Shown piece by piece: positions 6,147 through 13,470 of a DNA stretch of 15,798 nucleotides. The first letter of the stretch is position 1; each line of letters begins with the position of its first letter. The stretch comes from an uncultured Oscillospiraceae bacterium. GTDB lineage: Bacteria; Bacillota; Clostridia; Oscillospirales; Acutalibacteraceae. Location of the stretch: positions 1-15,798 of the forward strand of contig CAUFXR010000062.1 in the NCBI GenBank assembly GCA_959596515.1. The letters are read 5' to 3'. The notes under the pieces are model-generated. The model searched no databases. It was not told the origin of the DNA and saw only the letters and a list, made by a program, of their open reading frames with translations. Position numbers and translations under genes: made by a program.

Positions 6147-7217
6147 ATGAAACAATATAAAATTACGTTGTTAAAAGGCGACGGCATCGGTCCGGAAATC
6201 GTGAACGAGGCCGTCAAGGTTTTGGATAAGGTAGCGGAGAAGAGAGGCTTTTCCGTGGTCTATGATGAGGCGGAACTGGGAGGCATAGCCATTGATCATA
6301 CGGGAGTTCCGCTTCCGGAAGAAACGGTGGCAAAGTGTAAAGCCTCTGATTCGGTTTTGCTAGGCGCTGTAGGCGGCCCCAAATGGGAGAATCAGCCAGG
6401 CAACAATCGTCCGGAGGCCGGACTTCTTGGAATTCGCGGCGCGTTGGGCTTGTTTGCCAATCTGCGTCCGGCGGTAATCTTTGAGCCGCTGAGAGAGGCT
6501 TCTCCGTTAAAGCCAGAGATCATCGGAGAAGCGATGGACATCATGGTGGTAAGAGAGCTGACTGGAGGAATTTATTTCGGTGAGCGTGGCAGAACGGAAA
6601 AAAATGGCGCTCCCGCCGCTTACGATACAGAATTATATACTGTTCCGGAGATTGAGCGTATCGCTAGAGTCGCCTTTGACTTGGCTATGAAGCGGAATAA
6701 AAAGCTTTGTAATGTGGATAAGGCCAATGTGCTGGAATCTTCCAGACTGTGGAGAGAAACAGTGTTGAAGGTGTCCGAGGAATATCCCGAGGTAGAGCTA
6801 AATCACCTATACGTGGACAACTGCGCCATGCAGCTTGTTAGAAATCCGAAGCAGTTTGATGTGATTGTCACATCCAATATTTTTGGTGATATTCTATCCG
6901 ACGAGGCTTCCATGATTTCCGGTTCCATTGGAATGCTTTCCTCAGCCAGCTTAGGAGAGGGAAAATTGGGACTGTATGAGCCGATTCACGGTTCCGCTCC
7001 GGATATTGCGGGATTGGGGATTGCCAATCCCCTGGCTACCATTCTTTCCGTGGCTATGATGCTCCGCTACTCCTTGGGAGAGCCTGCGGCGGCGGATGAC
7101 ATCGAGCGGGCGGTAGGAGAGGTCTTAAAGACCGCCCGGACGCCGGATATTTATACCGAGGGAACTCAGAAGGTGAATTGCAAAGAGATGGGCGATCTGG
7201 TGTGCGCCGCGCTGTAA
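6147..7217 (+). CDS. leuB: 3-isopropylmalate dehydrogenase
   Basis: This 356-residue cytosolic enzyme oxidises and decarboxylates 3-isopropylmalate with NAD+ in leucine biosynthesis. GDGIGPEIV (11-19) opens the family fold. Substrate and catalytic residues are all present: R97 and R107 (LLGIRGALGLFANLRP), R136 and Y143 (VVRELTGGIYFG), K192 (NVDKANVLESSRLWR), D224 (YVDNCAMQ), and the metal-binding D248 and D252 (IFGDILSDEAS). The C-terminal IHGSAPDIAG and NPLAT motifs are the NAD-binding region. The length is typical. AAAGGAG upstream supports the start. No leuA, leuC or leuD is adjacent, so it is isolated from the rest of the pathway in this window. A strong terminator follows. Confidence 0.96.
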   Translation: MKQYKITLLKGDGIGPEIVNEAVKVLDKVAEKRGFSVVYDEAELGGIAIDHTGVPLPEETVAKCKASDSVLLGAVGGPKWENQPGNNRPEAGLLGIRGALGLFANLRPAVIFEPLREASPLKPEIIGEAMDIMVVRELTGGIYFGERGRTEKNGAPAAYDTELYTVPEIERIARVAFDLAMKRNKKLCNVDKANVLESSRLWRETVLKVSEEYPEVELNHLYVDNCAMQLVRNPKQFDVIVTSNIFGDILSDEASMISGSIGMLSSASLGEGKLGLYEPIHGSAPDIAGLGIANPLATILSVAMMLRYSLGEPAAADDIERAVGEVLKTARTPDIYTEGTQKVNCKEMGDLVCAAL

Positions 7218-7279
7218 TATAGCGCTTAGCATCTGAAACCATAGCTTAAAATTTAAAAATACACAAAAATTAAAAATGA

Positions 7280-7327
7280 AAACGCAGCTGTTCCAAGTTA
7301 CTTGTCTTGGAACGGCTGCGTTTTTTT
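7280..7327 (+). terminator. Bidirectional terminator between leuB and pflA
   Basis: A long stem pairs AAACGCAGC (7280-7288) plus GTTCCAAG (7290-7297) with CTTGGAAC (7306-7313) and GCTGCGTTT (7315-7323), with a T-G wobble between the two parts and an 8-base loop. A seven-T tract follows on the plus strand. The minus strand also exits into TTTTCATTTTTAATTTTTG, so it can serve the convergent pflA. Confidence 0.9.
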
Positions 7328-7359
7328 GAACACTATTTAGAGAAAGAGCGGAACATCTA

Positions 7360-8097
7360 CTAATGAATAGAAAGTCCATGACTTTGAAAGATTGCTTTAG
7401 CTTCGGAAACTTCCGCTTTGGTCGGCTCACAGGTAGCGGATAATGGAGAACGCAGATTTAAAGCCTCCCATTTGTATTCACCCATTTTGTGAAAGGGAAG
7501 TAGTTCGACCTGTTCCACACAGGAAAAACCAGAGAGGTACTCAGCTAAGTTTTCCAGCAGTTCCCGTCGCAGGGTAAGTCCGGGCACTAACACATGGCGA
7601 ATCCAAACCGCTTTTTTTGAGGCTTCGCAGTATTCTAGCAGGGCTAGAGCGTTTTTGTTGTCTTGTCCGGTCAGCTTTTCACACAGAATGGGGTCCAACG
7701 CTTTAATGTCCAGCAGAAGAAGATCCGCGGCATCCACCGCCTGCCGGCAAAGGTCTAATGGGATAGAACCGGCGGTATCAACAGCGCAATGAATCTCGAC
7801 GCTGTGACACAGGCTGATTAATTTCTCACAGAATTCCGGCTGTAAAAGAGGTTCCCCACCGGACAACGTTACCCCGCCGGAGGAAATAAAGTTTTTATAT
7901 TTTAAAATATCCTGAAATGCGTCCTCCGGAGTGACAGCCTTGCCGGAATAGGGTTGCCAAGTATCCGGGTTATGGCAGAAGCCACAGCGCAAAGGGCATC
8001 CTTGCAAAAACAGAACATAACGTATGCCAGGACCGTCCAGAGCGCCAAAGGTTTCCACGGAATGGAGGTACCCAATAATTTCCTTGCTTTTATTCAT
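7360..8097 (-). CDS. pflA: Pyruvate formate-lyase-activating enzyme (radical SAM)
   Basis: This 245-residue protein is the radical-SAM enzyme that installs the glycyl radical on pyruvate formate-lyase. The [4Fe-4S] cluster motif CX3CX2C is at C34, C38 and C41 (CPLRCGFC). The preceding VETFGALDGPGIRYVLFLQG is the signature of PflA. SSGGVTLSGGEPLLQPEF is the SAM-binding GGE region, and DIKALDP and IRHVLVPG follow in the usual places. The length matches the family. GGGAGGAAG on the minus strand just before the ATG supports the start. It follows pflB by 295 bases in the same direction. The gene ends before the bidirectional terminator at 7280-7327. Confidence 0.95.
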   Translation of the reverse strand: MNKSKEIIGYLHSVETFGALDGPGIRYVLFLQGCPLRCGFCHNPDTWQPYSGKAVTPEDAFQDILKYKNFISSGGVTLSGGEPLLQPEFCEKLISLCHSVEIHCAVDTAGSIPLDLCRQAVDAADLLLLDIKALDPILCEKLTGQDNKNALALLEYCEASKKAVWIRHVLVPGLTLRRELLENLAEYLSGFSCVEQVELLPFHKMGEYKWEALNLRSPLSATCEPTKAEVSEAKAIFQSHGLSIH

Positions 8098-8392
8098 CTG
8101 GCTTCCTCCCGGTTATTGAAAAACAGCGAGGCGGCAGAGAAACACGAAAATACGCAATACCGCTTAGGTCGTATCCACACTGCCGTCGGATTAGGTCTTT
8201 CAAACGCAATAAAAGATAAAGCTTCGACGGCCATAGAAGCTTTTATGGCTGTCATTGGATCGAAACAGAAATATAGTGCCTTCAACTAGTGACTTCAACA
8301 GGAACAATCCATCCCTTTTTGTGAGTCCACAGAATCACTCTTTCTCAATATCGGCAGCAGGCCTTCGAAAATCTGTGGAGCGAGATGCCTGT
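8098..8392 (-). other. pflB-pflA spacer with a strong hairpin
   Basis: This 295-base gap has no gene I would call. A 10-bp stem (8226-8235 with 8244-8253, one G-T wobble) encloses an 8-base loop; arm AAAGCTTC (8218-8225) can instead pair with GAAGCTTT (8236-8243) in that loop, so two hairpins exclude each other. There is no clean T tract, so it may process or attenuate the transcript rather than end it. Both strands are open here: on the minus strand 63 codons (8285-8094, TTG start, overlapping the pflA start by 4 bases) and on the plus strand about 111 codons. Neither has a convincing start site. Confidence 0.5.
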
Positions 8393-10606
8393 TTAGAAGC
8401 GTTCGTGGAAGGTGCGGCTGATGACATCCAGCTGCTGTTCCCGGGATAGCTTGATAAAGTTCACCGCGTAGCCGGATACCCGGATGGTAAGCTGGGGATA
8501 AAGCTCCGGATGGTCCATAGCGTCAAGCAAAACCTCCCGGTTTAAAACGTTCACGTTGATGTGATGGCCGCCCTCTTTAAAATAGCCATCCAAGAGGCCA
8601 ATAAGATTGGCGGCTTTCTCGTCCTCGTTCTTGCCCAAAGCTCCCGGTACAATAGAGAAAGTATAGGAAATACCGTCTTCGCTGTAATCATAGGGCAGCT
8701 TTGCTACCGACGACATGGAGGCAATGCAACCATTTTGATCCCGACCGTGCATGGGGTTAGCGCCGGGAGCGAAAGGCTCGCCCCGCTTGCGGCCATCTGG
8801 GGTGGAGCCGGTTTTCTTGCCATACACCACATTGGAGGTGATGGTCAGAATGGAGAGGGTGGGTTTGCTGTGACGGTAGGTGGGACACTTTGAGATTTTA
8901 TTCATGAACATTTTAACCACCTGTACGGCGATTTCATCGGCTCTGGGATCATTGTTGCCGAATTTAGGATAATCCCCGGTAACTTGATAGTCTACTACCA
9001 GTCCCCGCTCATCTCGGATCGGTTTGACGTTGGCGTATTTGATGGCGGAAAGGCTGTCCGTCACAACCGAGAGACCGGCGATCCCACAGGCGCAGGTACG
9101 GAGAATATCATCATCATGAAGGGCCATTTGAATTTTTTCGTAGCAGTATTTATCATGCATGTAGTGAATGATATTCAGGGTATTAATATACAGCTTTGCG
9201 AGCCAGTCACAGATAGCTTCGAATTTTTTCATCACGTCGTCAAATTCCAACTTTTTGCCCCGGCAGGCCAGAAATTCGGGAGCGACCTGCTCTCCGGTTA
9301 TCTCATCCCGGCCACCGTTGATGGCATAAAGCAAAGCTTTCGCCAGATTGGTCCTAGCGCCGAAAAACTGCATCTGTTTCCCTACCCGCATAGCGGAAAC
9401 ACAACAGGCGATGGCGTAATCATCCCCGAATTTTTTTCGCATCAGGTCGTCGCTTTCGTATTGAATCGAGGACGTCTCAATAGAAAGCTTAGCAGCGAAT
9501 CGCTTAAAATTTTCTGGAAGACGACGACTCCATAAAATAGTCATGTTGGGCTCCGGCGCGGGCCCAAGGTTTACCAAAGTGTGCAGATAGCGGTAAGACA
9601 TTTTGGTCACCATGTGCCTGCCGTCTGCGGACCGCCCTCCGATGGATTCAGTGACCCAGGTGGGATCGCCGGAAAATAACTCATCATAGGCGGGAGTTCT
9701 AAGAAAGCGGACCATCCTCAACTTCATAATAAAGTGGTCCACAAATTCCTGAATTTGCTCTTCGGTGTAGACGCCGTTTTCCAGGTCCCGCTGGGCGTAA
9801 ATGTCCAAGAAAGTGGAGGTGCGTCCCAGGGACATGGCAGCGCCGTTTTGCTCCTTAACCGCTGCCAGATAGGCGAAATAAAGCCATTGAATGGCTTCCT
9901 TGGTGTCCCTGGCTGGCTGAGAGATATCATAGCCGTAACTTTCCGCCATGCGCTTTAAACGGTGCAGGGCCTTGATCTGTTCGGCGGTCTCTTCCCGCCG
10001 GCGGATAGCTTCCTCATCCATTACGTTATAATTCATGTCCTGAAGGGAACGCTGCTTGTCCTCTATGAGGAAATCCACGCCATAGAGGGGTACCCGCCGA
10101 TAGTCACCGATGATGCGCCCACGTCCATAGGCATCCGGCAGGCCGGTGATAATGCCATGATGTCTCGCACGCTTCATTTCATCGGTGTAAACGTCAAATA
10201 CGCCGTCATTGTGAGTTTTTCGGTATTTGAGTACCTCTGCAACTTTCGGGTCCATTTTACGACCGTAAGCCTCCAGAGACTTCATAACCATCCGCTTGCC
10301 TCCGAAAGGCAGAATGGCGCGTTTTAAGGGGGCATCCGTCTGCAGGCCAACAATATCTTCCAATTCTTTGCAGATGTAGCCAGGAGCATAGGCGTCAATA
10401 TCGGAAATAGTATGTTCGTCGATATCCAGCACGCCGCCGTTTTGGACTTCCTGATCCATTAGTTTTCGAACCTGAGCCCACAGCTTTTTGGTTTTCTCCG
10501 TGGGTGGAGAGAGAAACGTTTCGTCGCCGTCATAGGGAGTGTAGTTGTGCTGGATAAAGTCGTGCACATCCACATAACGGCTCCAGTTGCCTTTGATAAA
10601 ATCCAT
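8393..10606 (-). CDS. pflB: Formate C-acetyltransferase (pyruvate formate-lyase)
   Basis: This 737-residue glycyl-radical enzyme converts pyruvate and CoA to acetyl-CoA and formate under anaerobic conditions. The catalytic cysteine pair is C401-C402 in IACCVSAM, and the radical glycine is G712 in RVSGYAVNF, 26 residues from the end, close to the E. coli layout (C418/C419, G734 of 760). GRIIGDYRRVPLYG and the GKKTGSTPDGRK motif are also typical. The start is ATG 10606, giving MDFIKGNWSRYVDVHDFI; it has a GGAGG site 8 bases away. An upstream in-frame start at 10648 would lie inside the preceding gene and is rejected. It is 25 bases downstream of the dCMP deaminase-like gene, so cotranscription is likely. 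Activation depends on the pflA product encoded next. Confidence 0.97.
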   Translation of the reverse strand: MDFIKGNWSRYVDVHDFIQHNYTPYDGDETFLSPPTEKTKKLWAQVRKLMDQEVQNGGVLDIDEHTISDIDAYAPGYICKELEDIVGLQTDAPLKRAILPFGGKRMVMKSLEAYGRKMDPKVAEVLKYRKTHNDGVFDVYTDEMKRARHHGIITGLPDAYGRGRIIGDYRRVPLYGVDFLIEDKQRSLQDMNYNVMDEEAIRRREETAEQIKALHRLKRMAESYGYDISQPARDTKEAIQWLYFAYLAAVKEQNGAAMSLGRTSTFLDIYAQRDLENGVYTEEQIQEFVDHFIMKLRMVRFLRTPAYDELFSGDPTWVTESIGGRSADGRHMVTKMSYRYLHTLVNLGPAPEPNMTILWSRRLPENFKRFAAKLSIETSSIQYESDDLMRKKFGDDYAIACCVSAMRVGKQMQFFGARTNLAKALLYAINGGRDEITGEQVAPEFLACRGKKLEFDDVMKKFEAICDWLAKLYINTLNIIHYMHDKYCYEKIQMALHDDDILRTCACGIAGLSVVTDSLSAIKYANVKPIRDERGLVVDYQVTGDYPKFGNNDPRADEIAVQVVKMFMNKISKCPTYRHSKPTLSILTITSNVVYGKKTGSTPDGRKRGEPFAPGANPMHGRDQNGCIASMSSVAKLPYDYSEDGISYTFSIVPGALGKNEDEKAANLIGLLDGYFKEGGHHINVNVLNREVLLDAMDHPELYPQLTIRVSGYAVNFIKLSREQQLDVISRTFHERF

Positions 10607-10631
10607 ATAAGAACCTCCATAAGAAGCGCGG

Positions 10632-11120
10632 TTAATAGCCTCGCACACCGGTTAAAGACTCGTCGTTGTAAATCCAGTCGTCCACATTGACGGAAGTGAA
10701 AGAATCTTTTGTGTTGCGGATAATTACCCGGACGATGCCAGCGTTAATGATCATGCGTTTGCACATGGAACAGGGAGCGGCGTTTTCCACATAAGAATTA
10801 TCCGACGCGTTTTTGCCTACTAGATATAAAGTACCTCCCAGCGTGTCGTTTCTGGATGCGTGGATAATGGCGTTGGCCTCCGCGTGAACAGAGCGGCAAA
10901 GCTCATAGCGTTCCCCGCGGGGAATCTGAAGACTTTCCCGGACGCAATAGCCCAGGTCGATACAGTTGCGCCGACCTCTGGGTGCTCCCACATAGCCAGT
11001 GGAGATAATCTGGTCTTTATTGACAATGATAGCGCCAAAATTTCTGCGAAGACAGGTGCCGCGTTCCGCCACAGTTTCCGCGATATCCAAATAATAATTT
11101 TCCTTATCTCTACGTTTCAT
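10632..11120 (-). CDS. Deoxycytidylate (dCMP) deaminase family protein
   Basis: This 162-residue zinc enzyme of the cytidine/deoxycytidylate deaminase superfamily is expected to turn dCMP into dUMP for thymidylate synthesis. The catalytic HAE (H79, A80, E81 in SVHAEANAIIHA) and the zinc-binding PCSMC (C117, C120 in APCSMCKRMIINAG) are intact. Extra cysteines at 53, 59 and 75 fit the second, structural zinc seen in the ComEB/dCMP deaminase branch. RRNFGAIIV and STGYVGAPRG are the nucleotide-binding start of the fold. AAAGGGG before the ATG supports the start. It is the first gene of a probable unit with pflB, 25 bases downstream. The link between nucleotide metabolism and pyruvate formate-lyase is not obvious and may simply be positional. 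Confidence 0.9.
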   Translation of the reverse strand: MKRRDKENYYLDIAETVAERGTCLRRNFGAIIVNKDQIISTGYVGAPRGRRNCIDLGYCVRESLQIPRGERYELCRSVHAEANAIIHASRNDTLGGTLYLVGKNASDNSYVENAAPCSMCKRMIINAGIVRVIIRNTKDSFTSVNVDDWIYNDESLTGVRGY

Positions 11121-11180
11121 TTTTGTGCCCCTTTCCAGTTTCAGATTGTGACGTATCCAGAAAACACAACACTACATATC

Positions 11181-11251
11181 GTGATAAAATGAATATTATT
11201 TGCGTTTCATCACAACATTTAGTATAGTACTATCATATTGCATTTCATGAC
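11181..11251. promoter_or_regulatory. Three operator-like GTSATRAAA motifs
   Basis: The 9-base motif GTGATAAAA (11181-11189) is an inverted partner of TTTCATCAC (11205-11213), and TTTCATGAC (11243-11251) is a third copy, in the same orientation as the second and 38 bases from it. The third lies inside the spacer of the promoter at 11232-11260, and a 10-bp palindrome ATAGTACTAT (11224-11233) overlaps the predicted start. This layout suits a repressor or activator site. I do not recognise the motif. Confidence 0.4.
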
Positions 11252-11260
11252 AATAATCAA
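11232..11260 (-). promoter_or_regulatory. Promoter of the deaminase-pflB unit
   Basis: On the minus strand TTGATT (11260-11255) and TATGAT (11237-11232) are 17 bases apart. The predicted start near 11225 leaves a leader of about 105 bases before the ATG at 11120. Confidence 0.6.
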
Positions 11261-11283
11261 TGCTTTTGGCCAAATGATTTTTA

Positions 11284-11292
11284 TGATATAAT
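11284..11292 (+). promoter_or_regulatory. Extended -10 promoter of rsmA
   Basis: TGATATAAT is an extended -10 element (TGn before a perfect TATAAT). A -35 box is not clear: TTTTGG (11264-11269) at 17 bases is weak, as expected for an extended -10 promoter. The leader before the ATG at 11328 is short, about 29 bases. Confidence 0.65.
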
Positions 11293-11327
11293 AAACTTAT
11301 TAAAATTTACTAAAAGCGGAGGAAAAA

Positions 11328-12191
11328 ATGAGCCAGCTTTCAGATATAGGGAATATAAAAAATATTCTATCCCGGCACGGTTTTTCATTCTCAAAGTCCC
11401 TGGGCCAGAATTTTTTGGTGAATCCGGGAGTTTGTCCCCGTATGGCGGAGGAATGCGGTGTAGGGAAAGGAATATGCGCATTAGAGATCGGTCCCGGTAT
11501 CGGGGTGCTGACCTATGAGCTCGCCCAGAGGGCGGACAAGGTGGCGGCGATCGAATTGGATCGCCGTCTGCTGCCGGTGTTGGAAGAAACACTGCAAGAG
11601 TTTTCTAATGTTACCATTATTCCAGGGGATGTACTGCGATTGGATCTCAAACAGATTATCCAAGAACAGTTTGGAGATCGACCGGTGTGTTTGTGCGCCA
11701 ATCTGCCCTATTATATCACCTCTCCTGTGATTATGAAGGTGCTGGAGGAGAGATTGCCGGTGGATTCTTTAACGGTAATGGTGCAAAAAGAAGCGGCTCA
11801 AAGGATCTGCGCCGAACCAGGCACCAGAAACGTGGGGGCGGTTAGTATCGCGGTACAATATTACGCCCAGCCAGAGATGTTGTTTCAGGTTTCACGGGGA
11901 AGTTTTCTGCCATCGCCCAATGTGGACTCAGCGGTTATCCGACTGAGGATACGAAAAGCGCCGGCGGTTTCCGTGGAGGATGAAGCCTTTTTCTTTCAGA
12001 TGGTGAAAGCAGCCTTTTCTCAACGGAGAAAGACGCTGGCCAATTCTCTCAGCGCCGGACTAGCGGTTTCCAAGCAACAGGCGCTGAAAACCCTCAAAGC
12101 CTGTGAAATTTCGGGGAACACCAGGGCGGAGGAGCTGACGATGGAGCAGTTTGGGCGGTTAAGTGACGCTCTTTTGAGAGAGATAATTTGA
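11328..12191 (+). CDS. rsmA: 16S rRNA (adenine(1518)-N(6)/adenine(1519)-N(6))-dimethyltransferase
   Basis: This 287-residue SAM-dependent enzyme (RsmA/KsgA) dimethylates two adjacent adenines near the 3' end of 16S rRNA during small-subunit maturation. The FSKSLGQNFLVNPGV start is the family signature. SAM-binding motif I is LEIGPGIGVLTYELAQRA (52-69), with the acidic ribose-binding E76 in AAIELDRR and D101 after IPGD. The catalytic NLPYYITSP (125-133) is intact. FSQRRKTLANSL near the C-terminus is the usual RNA-binding end. GGAGG at 11318-11322 supports the start. It is divergent from the deaminase-pflB unit. Downstream lie about 205 bases with no clear terminator before the small membrane protein. 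Confidence 0.97.
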   Translation: MSQLSDIGNIKNILSRHGFSFSKSLGQNFLVNPGVCPRMAEECGVGKGICALEIGPGIGVLTYELAQRADKVAAIELDRRLLPVLEETLQEFSNVTIIPGDVLRLDLKQIIQEQFGDRPVCLCANLPYYITSPVIMKVLEERLPVDSLTVMVQKEAAQRICAEPGTRNVGAVSIAVQYYAQPEMLFQVSRGSFLPSPNVDSAVIRLRIRKAPAVSVEDEAFFFQMVKAAFSQRRKTLANSLSAGLAVSKQQALKTLKACEISGNTRAEELTMEQFGRLSDALLREII

Positions 12192-12396
12192 GAGCGATAA
12201 AATGTATACAAAAATAGGCTGGGCGAAACGTAAAAATCACACAGCTGAAGAGTTAAGATCACTACGGTAAGCGAAGAGGCAGAAAAGTCGGCGTTAGTCA
12301 ATTAGAGCTAGCCTACGATTAAGCGGCAGACGGGAGCCGTGGCAAAGTTTCGTGACATCGATTTTCCGAAATCGGATGAAGAAAGGAGAAAAGAGA

Positions 12397-12672
12397 ATGG
12401 GAATCAAGGGAAAAATCAGCTTTGGGGCATTTACCCTGGGTATTTGCGGTGTTTTGATCGCGATTATATTCTGCGCTTTGGAGGAGGTGGAGCTTTCCAG
12501 TGCGGTAGGCTTTGTGACAGCGGCGGTTTGCTGCATTGGGTATTATTTTGGCTTTGAGAGCTGGGAGGAAGAGGAAGAATCTGTGGGTAACTTTTTTCCG
12601 CCCAAGTGGAAAAATAGAATAGGAAAACTATTTACAGAAACGCCCGAGACGGAGCCGGAAGAAAAATCGTAA
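12397..12672 (+). CDS. Small two-helix membrane protein, acidic C-terminus
   Basis: This 91-residue protein starts at ATG 12397, which has a GAAAGGAG site about 10 bases upstream; the frame is open 15 codons further but those are not needed. Two hydrophobic helices are seen (about 7-27 and 34-52), then a dense acidic stretch (WEEEEES) and a second acidic tail (ETPETEPEEKS) around a basic, aromatic segment (FFPPKWKNRIGKLF). I do not recognise the family. It lies 93 bases before the two-component pair on the same strand and may be part of, or a target of, that system, but nothing in the sequence proves this. Confidence 0.65.
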   Translation: MGIKGKISFGAFTLGICGVLIAIIFCALEEVELSSAVGFVTAAVCCIGYYFGFESWEEEEESVGNFFPPKWKNRIGKLFTETPETEPEEKS

Positions 12673-12678
12673 AGATTT

Positions 12679-12708
12679 TGTAAGAAAGACATCGCCTATT
12701 CTGTAAGA
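12679..12708 (+). promoter_or_regulatory. Direct repeat upstream of the response regulator
   Basis: TGTAAGA occurs at 12679-12685 and 12702-12708, 23 bases apart, and each is followed by a related string (AAGACATC and CATC). OmpR-type regulators often bind such tandem direct repeats about two helical turns apart, so this may be an autoregulatory box. A promoter nearby is not clear. Confidence 0.4.
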
Positions 12709-12765
12709 CATCTCTTTTACACTACAAGCATAGGGAAATCCTAAAAGGAAGCGGGTAAAAAACGG

Positions 12766-13470
12766 ATGAGCGGCAATATTTTAGTAGTAGATGATGATAA
12801 AGAAATCGTACAGGCGATCGCGATCAATCTTGAGCAGGAGGGGTTCCGTGTTTTTAAGGCCTACGACGGCCTGGAAGCCCTAGAAATCGCTATGAACCAG
12901 GATCTTCAGCTAATTATTATCGACGTTATGATGCCCAAGCTGGACGGCTTATCGGCGGTACTGAAGATCCGGGAACGGAAGAACTTTCCGATTATGATTT
13001 TGTCTGCTAAAAGCGAGGATACCGATAAGGTACTGGGGCTCTCCATGGGGGCGGATGATTATCTGACGAAGCCTTTTAACGCGATGGAATTGATCGCCCG
13101 GGTGAAATCCCAAATTCGCCGGTACACGATGCTGGGGGATATCCACGCGAAGACCGGGGGAAAAAATATTGAGATTGGCCGTCTTCGCTATGATCTGGAA
13201 ACCCGGTCTCTATTCGCGGACGGGGAACCTGTTCATCTGACAGCTACGGAATCCAAAATTTTTGATTTGCTGATCCGCAACGCCGGAAGAATCTTCCCCG
13301 CGGAAGAGATCTACGAACGCGTATGGAATGAACCTGCTTTTTCAGCGGAAAACACGGTGATGGTGCACATCCGCAGGATCCGTGAAAAAATCGAGCTGAA
13401 TCCGAAGGAACCCGAGTATTTAAAGGTGGTGTGGGGGATTGGATACAAAATCGAAAAGCACGGTAAGTAA
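12766..13470 (+). CDS. OmpR/PhoB-type response regulator
   Basis: This 234-residue cytosolic regulator is of normal length. The receiver domain (1-120) has the acidic pocket D9-D11, the phospho-acceptor D53 (IIIDVMMPKLDG), S80 and K102 (LTKPF). A linker (120-132) leads to a winged-helix DNA-binding domain (about 135-232) with LTATESKIFDLLIRNAG and the recognition helix near ENTVMVHIRRIREKIE, ending in VWGIGYKIEK. It resembles VanR-type regulators. The ATG has only a distant AAAAGGAAG site. The histidine kinase gene begins inside its last codons, so the two are one signalling pair. The pair's stimulus is unknown. Confidence 0.93.
   Translation: MSGNILVVDDDKEIVQAIAINLEQEGFRVFKAYDGLEALEIAMNQDLQLIIIDVMMPKLDGLSAVLKIRERKNFPIMILSAKSEDTDKVLGLSMGADDYLTKPFNAMELIARVKSQIRRYTMLGDIHAKTGGKNIEIGRLRYDLETRSLFADGEPVHLTATESKIFDLLIRNAGRIFPAEEIYERVWNEPAFSAENTVMVHIRRIREKIELNPKEPEYLKVVWGIGYKIEKHGK

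Noticed and set aside
8094..8285. A 63-codon minus-strand frame just before pflA
   Set aside because: It begins with TTG, has no ribosome binding site, is rich in Cys/Phe/Ser without a clear pattern, and the opposite strand is equally open, so I treat it as spacer.
8984..9535. A 183-codon plus-strand frame opposite pflB
   Set aside because: It lies wholly inside pflB in antisense and has no domain I recognise.
10607..10648. Extension of PflB by 14 residues
   Set aside because: It would start inside the preceding deaminase gene; ATG 10606 has a GGAGG site and gives the expected N-terminus.
12192..12396. Possible riboswitch in the rsmA to membrane-protein gap
   Set aside because: I compared it by eye with the T-box, c-di-GMP, cobalamin, THF and Mn motifs and found no match; only a 6-bp hairpin near 12358-12375 is seen.
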